From the NCBI GenBank assembly GCA_017445585.1, contig JAFSTX010000048.1, positions 1-64,000 on the forward strand: a DNA stretch of 64,000 nucleotides, read 5' to 3'. The translations under genes were made by a program, and so were the position numbers. Positions 60,739 to 64,000 of the stretch are shown piece by piece. Source of the stretch: Lachnospiraceae bacterium (GTDB taxonomy: Bacteria > Bacillota > Clostridia > Lachnospirales > Lachnospiraceae). Positions within the stretch are counted from its first letter, which is position 1. Each line of letters opens with the position of its first letter. The notes under the pieces were generated by a model. The model was not told where the DNA came from, did no database searches, and saw only the letters and a list, made by a program, of their open reading frames with translations.

Positions 60739-61170
60739 ATGGCACTGTATTCGGAAACAGTGATGGATCATTTCATGAATCCGCGTAATGTAGGCAGTCT
60801 GGAAGATGCCGACGGAGTCGGCCGTGTCGGAAACGCGAAATGCGGTGATATAATGAAAATGTACCTGAAGATCAGGGACAACGTGATCGAAGACGTGAAG
60901 TTCGAGACCTTTGGCTGCGGCAGCGCCATCGCTTCATCATCCATGGCCACCGAAATGGTCAAGGGAAAGACTATAGACGAAGCGCTGGCCGTTACCAATA
61001 AAGACGTGGTCGCCGCTCTGGGCGGTCTGCCGGACTACAAGCTTCACTGTTCGGTACTGGCGGAGGAGTCTATCAAGTCCGCAGTAAAAAACTATTACGA
61101 CAGGAACGGGATCGCGTATGATCCTAAGGATTTCCCGGAGGAAGACGAGGATTCCTGCCGCATGGTATAA
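60739..61170 (+). CDS. iscU: Fe-S cluster assembly scaffold (IscU/NifU N-terminal type)
   Basis: The 143-residue protein has the three conserved cysteines C35 (NAKCGD), C60 (FGCGSAIASS) and C104 (LHCSVLAEES), and MDHFMNPRNVGSLEDADGVG at the N-terminus. It builds the transient Fe-S cluster with sulfur from the desulfurase. Genes of this type in Clostridia are often named nifU. The extra C-terminal cysteine in EDSCRMV may be structural or a cluster ligand. It starts one base after the desulfurase stop. Confidence 0.92.
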   Translation: MALYSETVMDHFMNPRNVGSLEDADGVGRVGNAKCGDIMKMYLKIRDNVIEDVKFETFGCGSAIASSSMATEMVKGKTIDEALAVTNKDVVAALGGLPDYKLHCSVLAEESIKSAVKNYYDRNGIAYDPKDFPEEDEDSCRMV

Positions 61171-61338
61171 AGCTGCGGGTCCGCGGCCTGGGTGAGAATC
61201 GGTGCTTCCCGGCCGCGGCCTTCCGGACTGAGCGAAGCAGGGCGTGCAGACCGGGGGCGGATGTGATATAATATCAGAAAAGCAAGCGCCGGAATCATTG
61301 CACCGGCGTATATGCAAGTACTGATAAGGAGACAGAAA

Positions 61339-61899
61339 ATGAGCAGAGTCAATTTTGGAGCAAAGCCTCAGATGTACCCGATGCCGGTGCTGATCATAGC
61401 CACATACGACGAGAACGGCACCCCGAACGCGATGAATGCGGCCTGGGGCGTGATCACCGATTTCAATGAGATAACCATCAGTCTCTCTGAACACAAGACG
61501 ACTGACAATCTGGCTGTGACCGGAGCCTTTACCGTCAGCTTTGCGACGGAGGATACCGTAGTGCCATGCGACTACGTCGGTATCGTCTCCGCAAGGAAGT
61601 TTCCCGACAAGTTTGAGCGTGCCGGTTTCCATGCCACAAAGAGCAGTTTCGTGAACGCCCCGCTTATCGATGAGCTTCCCATGGCGCTCGAATGCAAGGT
61701 CAAGAGCTTTGAAAGCGGTATACTGACCGGTGAGATAGTGAATATCTGCGCAGAGGAAAGCATTCTGACAGACGGCAAGCCCGATCCGGCCAAGCTCAGG
61801 CCTATCACCTTTGACCCCGTGAACAACACCTATATAGGCCTTGGAGCTGTTGTTGCCGATGCTTTTAAGTGCGGGGCAGCACTCAAGGAAAAAGACTGA
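61339..61899 (+). CDS. flavin reductase family protein
   Basis: The 186-residue protein has the FMN-binding split-barrel fold of the flavin reductase-like family: PMPVLIIATYDENGTPNAMN (about residues 14-33), ITDFNEITISLSEHKTTDNL and FTVSFATEDTVVPCDYVG. It binds FMN and may reduce flavin or act as a flavoredoxin-type electron carrier. ATG 61339 follows AAGGAGACAG. No neighbour gives the partner; it has its own small transcription unit, with TGATATAATA at about 61263 as a possible -10 region. Confidence 0.85.
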   Translation: MSRVNFGAKPQMYPMPVLIIATYDENGTPNAMNAAWGVITDFNEITISLSEHKTTDNLAVTGAFTVSFATEDTVVPCDYVGIVSARKFPDKFERAGFHATKSSFVNAPLIDELPMALECKVKSFESGILTGEIVNICAEESILTDGKPDPAKLRPITFDPVNNTYIGLGAVVADAFKCGAALKEKD

Positions 61900-61904
61900 C
61901 GATC

Positions 61905-61975
61905 CGGGCCCGAAGAGAGATTATTCTCCTCGGGCCTGAATCATTTGAAAAGGCGGTTTACAGCGCCTTTTTTTT
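61905..61975. terminator. two consecutive hairpins ending the flavin reductase unit
   Basis: The first, GGCCCGAAGAGA/TCTCCTCGGGCC (about 61907-61936), has no T-run. The second, AAAAGGCG (61948-61955) with CGCCTTTT (61964-61971), is followed by more T and is a classical intrinsic terminator; the minus strand also shows T after its stem. Confidence 0.85.
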
Positions 61976-61977
61976 AT

Positions 61978-62055
61978 TTACTTTTCATCTTTCCGGCGGC
62001 GATAGATCCGCAGCGCGCCGATACTCACAACAACCGCTATAACTGCAATCGGCAT
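61978..62055 (-). CDS. 25-codon membrane-tail-like frame, doubtful
   Basis: On the minus strand ATG 62055 encodes a hydrophobic stretch (MPIAVIAVVVSIGALRI) ending in YRRRKDEK and stops at 61978. It looks like the C-terminal membrane anchor and basic tail of a surface protein, perhaps the last piece of a deleted gene. There is no good ribosome binding site and no LPXTG motif upstream in frame. Confidence 0.2.
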   Translation of the reverse strand: MPIAVIAVVVSIGALRIYRRRKDEK

Positions 62056-62063
62056 ATATTCTA

Positions 62064-62130
62064 TTGACAAACACATATGAGCAAGTTATCATATGAATGG
62101 TTGTTCATATGAAAGGAGGCTCATATGAGT
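62064..62130 (+). promoter_or_regulatory. metal-responsive promoter with tandem ArsR-type operators
   Basis: TTGACA (62064-62069), 17-base spacer, TATCAT (62087-62092). CATATGA...TCATATG (62074-62095) lies over the spacer and -10 box; CATATGAA...TTCATATG (62090-62111), a perfect 8-bp dyad, follows and shares its left end; CTCATATGAG (62121-62130) surrounds the start codon. The ATATGAA-TTCATAT pattern is that of ArsR/SmtB-family metal repressors. Confidence 0.75.
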
Positions 62131-62475
62131 CGGACACATGATCACAGCGGCATACTGAAAAAGGTGAAGGATGAGATCCCTTCCGATGAGCTGATATGCG
62201 ATCTCGCTGACCTGTTCAAGCTGTTTGGCGATACGACAAGAGCAAAGATACTTTTTTCGCTTTTTGAAAGCGAAATGTGTGTGTGCGCTATCGCGGAGTT
62301 TCTGGGCATGACGCAGTCGGCGATCTCTCATCAGCTGAAGGTCCTCAGGGACGCGAATCTCGTCGGGAGCAGGCGCGAGGGAAAGACGATCTATTATTTC
62401 CTGGCGGATGATCATGTCAGAATTATCATCGATATGGGCTTTGAGCATCTGATCGAGGAAAGAGAAGGCAGGTAG
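62125..62475 (+). CDS. ArsR/SmtB-family metal-responsive repressor (CadC/CzrA-like)
   Basis: The 116-residue protein has the ArsR winged helix (LFKLFGDTTRAKILFSLFES, IAEFLGMTQSAISHQLKVLR). Two metal sites can be seen: C52-V-C54 in the EMCVCAI helix, as in the alpha3 site of CadC (Cd/Pb/Zn), and D95-x-H97-x10-H108-xx-E111 at the C-terminus, the alpha5 site of CzrA/SmtB type (Zn/Co). Binding of metal releases DNA. It probably represses its own operon through the tandem dyads upstream. ATG 62125 follows AAAGGAGG. Confidence 0.9.
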   Translation: MSRTHDHSGILKKVKDEIPSDELICDLADLFKLFGDTTRAKILFSLFESEMCVCAIAEFLGMTQSAISHQLKVLRDANLVGSRREGKTIYYFLADDHVRIIIDMGFEHLIEEREGR

Positions 62476-62536
62476 CTGTCGCCCGGATCGGCGATACTCC
62501 GATGGAAAATGTCTGGCAGCTGCCAAAAGGAGAGAT

Positions 62537-62755
62537 ATGAAGAAAACTTACAAGATCGACGTTGACTGCGCAAACTGCGCGAACAAGATGGAGGCGGCAG
62601 CGAACAAGACCGAGGGCGTAAAAAACGCCGTCGTGAATTTCATGTCGCTTAAGATGACTGTGGAGTTTGAAGATGGCGCGGATCCAGCCGAGGTCATGCC
62701 CAGGATACTGAAGGCCTGCCGCAAGGTCGAGTCGGACTGCGAGATCGAATTCTAA
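62537..62755 (+). CDS. HMA-domain metal-binding protein
   Basis: The 72-residue protein is a single heavy-metal-associated domain with the metal-binding motif DCANCANKME (cysteines at about residues 11 and 14). Such a domain is usually the N-terminus of P-type ATPases; here it is a separate gene and the ATPase downstream lacks it. So the two are probably a split version, with the small protein acting as metallochaperone. A GGAG site precedes ATG 62537. It is the second gene of the metal operon. Confidence 0.88.
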   Translation: MKKTYKIDVDCANCANKMEAAANKTEGVKNAVVNFMSLKMTVEFEDGADPAEVMPRILKACRKVESDCEIEF

Positions 62756-62776
62756 GCAGGACCGGGAGGCGGATTA

Positions 62777-64000
62777 ATGAGCAGAAAACAAAAGACGATG
62801 CTGGTGCGCATCATTATATCTGCCGCAGCTCTGATTGCTCTTATATTCGTTCCTGCGGAAGGATATCTGAGATTCGCGCTTTACATGGCCGTCTACCTGC
62901 TGATAGGTTACGATATACTGATCAAGGCCGTGCGCGGGATCATAAGCCGTCAGGTCTTTGACGAATGCTTTCTTATGGCTGTGGCGTCGATAGGCGCCAT
63001 AGCTATCGCATTGATCAATGGAAACGGAGACTATGTCGAGGCCGTGGCGGTCATGCTTTTCTACCAGATCGGCGAATGGTTCCAGAGCTACGCCGTGGGC
63101 AGGAGCCGGCGCAATATAGGCGCACTTATGGATATCAGGCCCGACTGGGCGAACGTGCGCGTGGACGGCCGTCTGGAAAAGGTCGACCCGGATGAGGTTG
63201 CGGTCGGCAGCGAGATAGTGGTGCAGCCCGGAGAAAAAGTCCCTATCGACGGAGTGATAGTAGACGGCAGATCGGTTCTTAATATGGCGGCGCTGACCGG
63301 CGAAAGCATTCCGAAAGACGTTGCGGAAGGCGACAGCGTCATCAGCGGCAGTATCAACATGACCGGTGTACTGACCGTCAGGACAGAGAAAGAATTCGGC
63401 GAGTCCACCGCCTCAAAGATCCTTGAGCTTGTGGAAAACGCGGGCTCGCGCAAATCGCGTACCGAGAATTTTATCTCGAAGTTCGCGCGCATATACACCC
63501 CGGCAGTCTGCGGAGCGGCACTGGCGCTGGCGTTGCTGCCGCCTCTGGCAGGAATGCTGTTTGGGAGCGACCCCGCGTGGTCACAGTGGATATACCGCGC
63601 GCTGACCTTCCTCGTCATCAGCTGTCCCTGCGCTCTGGTCATCAGTATCCCGCTCAGCTTCTTCGGTGGTATCGGCGGGGCGAGCCGCGAGGGAATCCTC
63701 GTAAAGGGCTCAAACTATCTGGAAGCTCTGAGCCATGTTGGTATCGTGGTTTTTGATAAGACGGGAACGCTGACGAAGGGCGTATTTGAAGTAAATGAGA
63801 TCCATCACAGCTCAATGGATCGCAGCGAGCTCCTCTACTATGCGGCTCATGCTGAGAGCGCATCATCGCACCCGATAGCCAAAAGCATTATTAATGCTTA
63901 CGGCGGGGAGATAGACAGGAGTGCTGTCACCGGAATAACCGAGCACAGCGGAAGGGGCATCACAGCGAAAGTATCGGGTCATGACGTAGCTGTCGGCAAT
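62777..64000 (+). CDS. P1B-type heavy-metal ATPase (Cd/Zn/Pb type), partial (open at the right edge)
   Basis: An uninterrupted frame from ATG 62777 (GGGAGGCGG upstream) runs off the window after 408 codons. It shows, in order, membrane segments, the actuator motif LTGES (about residue 174), the ion-binding SCPCALVIS (C283, C285) in a membrane segment, and the phosphorylation site DKTGTLTKG (D327), then the HP motif in SASSHPIAKS. The CPC motif with the ArsR and HMA neighbours points to export of Zn2+, Cd2+ or Pb2+. No N-terminal HMA domain is fused; it is encoded separately 22 bases upstream. The remaining ATP-binding part and the last membrane segments lie outside the window. Confidence 0.92.
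   Translation, partial: MSRKQKTMLVRIIISAAALIALIFVPAEGYLRFALYMAVYLLIGYDILIKAVRGIISRQVFDECFLMAVASIGAIAIALINGNGDYVEAVAVMLFYQIGEWFQSYAVGRSRRNIGALMDIRPDWANVRVDGRLEKVDPDEVAVGSEIVVQPGEKVPIDGVIVDGRSVLNMAALTGESIPKDVAEGDSVISGSINMTGVLTVRTEKEFGESTASKILELVENAGSRKSRTENFISKFARIYTPAVCGAALALALLPPLAGMLFGSDPAWSQWIYRALTFLVISCPCALVISIPLSFFGGIGGASREGILVKGSNYLEALSHVGIVVFDKTGTLTKGVFEVNEIHHSSMDRSELLYYAAHAESASSHPIAKSIINAYGGEIDRSAVTGITEHSGRGITAKVSGHDVAVGN

Overview
The window looks like the chromosome of an anaerobic, fermentative Gram-positive bacterium of the class Clostridia, probably a gut or rumen Lachnospiraceae-like organism. The signs are CWB2 cell-wall-binding repeats, lipoproteins with typical LxxC lipoboxes, a DUF5696/NHL/Yip1 transporter neighbourhood, an Rrf2-cysK-iscS-iscU cluster, strong AGGAGG ribosome binding sites and ferredoxin-type proteins. 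No rRNA, tRNA or CRISPR array was seen. Genus and species cannot be fixed from the sequence alone.

Region 1 (1-7.3 kb) is visibly AT-richer and holds accessory genes: a truncated HK97 major capsid gene running off the left edge, joined to a broken excisionase start; an XRE repressor with its own operator; an ORF6N-PLD fusion protein; a DUF4417 gene joined out of frame to a polymorphic-toxin-like domain plus a probable immunity gene; an XRE/zinc-ribbon membrane protein; a YhfC-type membrane protease; a polyferredoxin; and a SymE-like gene. It reads as the degraded end of a phage or integrative element.

Region 2 (7.3-50.6 kb) is a large GC-rich glycan-utilization locus. It encodes four GH30 enzymes (one bound to the wall by CWB2 repeats, one lipoprotein, one with a C-terminal membrane anchor, one cytoplasmic), a secreted clan GH-D-like enzyme, a GH2 enzyme, two tandem acetyl-esterase-like hydrolases, and a 1603-residue membrane-anchored protein made almost only of seven copies of an unassigned beta-sandwich-like module. 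The same module occurs five more times in three of the secreted enzymes. Uptake is by two solute-binding proteins and two permease pairs, with envelope accessory proteins (NHL/TPR, Yip1, DUF5696) and no ATPase subunit in the window. In the middle lies a cytoplasmic sugar operon: FucI/AraA-like isomerase, PfkB kinase, ribulose-phosphate-3-epimerase-like protein, SIS 3-hexuloisomerase-like protein, DUF4432 mutarotase-like protein and D-lyxose-isomerase-like protein. This suggests that the released sugar enters metabolism by isomerization, phosphorylation and 3-epimerization, not by the Leloir enzymes. The QEGCH motif after the acid/base glutamate in three of the GH30s recalls endo-beta-1,6-galactanases, but the substrate is not proven. 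Four operons share a TGAAATT motif 27-28 bases before the -10 box. Two regulators in the locus (AraC-type at 27.3 kb, ROK at 35.7 kb) are broken, and the DUF5696 gene carries an in-frame amber codon.

Region 3 (50.6-64 kb) is housekeeping-like: a HAD phosphatase/GDPD pair, an AGCS amino-acid:Na+ symporter, a DUF6935 gene behind an unusual promoter/inverted repeat, a ferredoxin-type aldo/keto reductase, a type-B carboxylesterase, the Rrf2-cysK-iscS-iscU cysteine/Fe-S cluster, a flavin reductase, and an ArsR/HMA/P-type-ATPase metal-efflux operon whose ATPase runs off the right edge.
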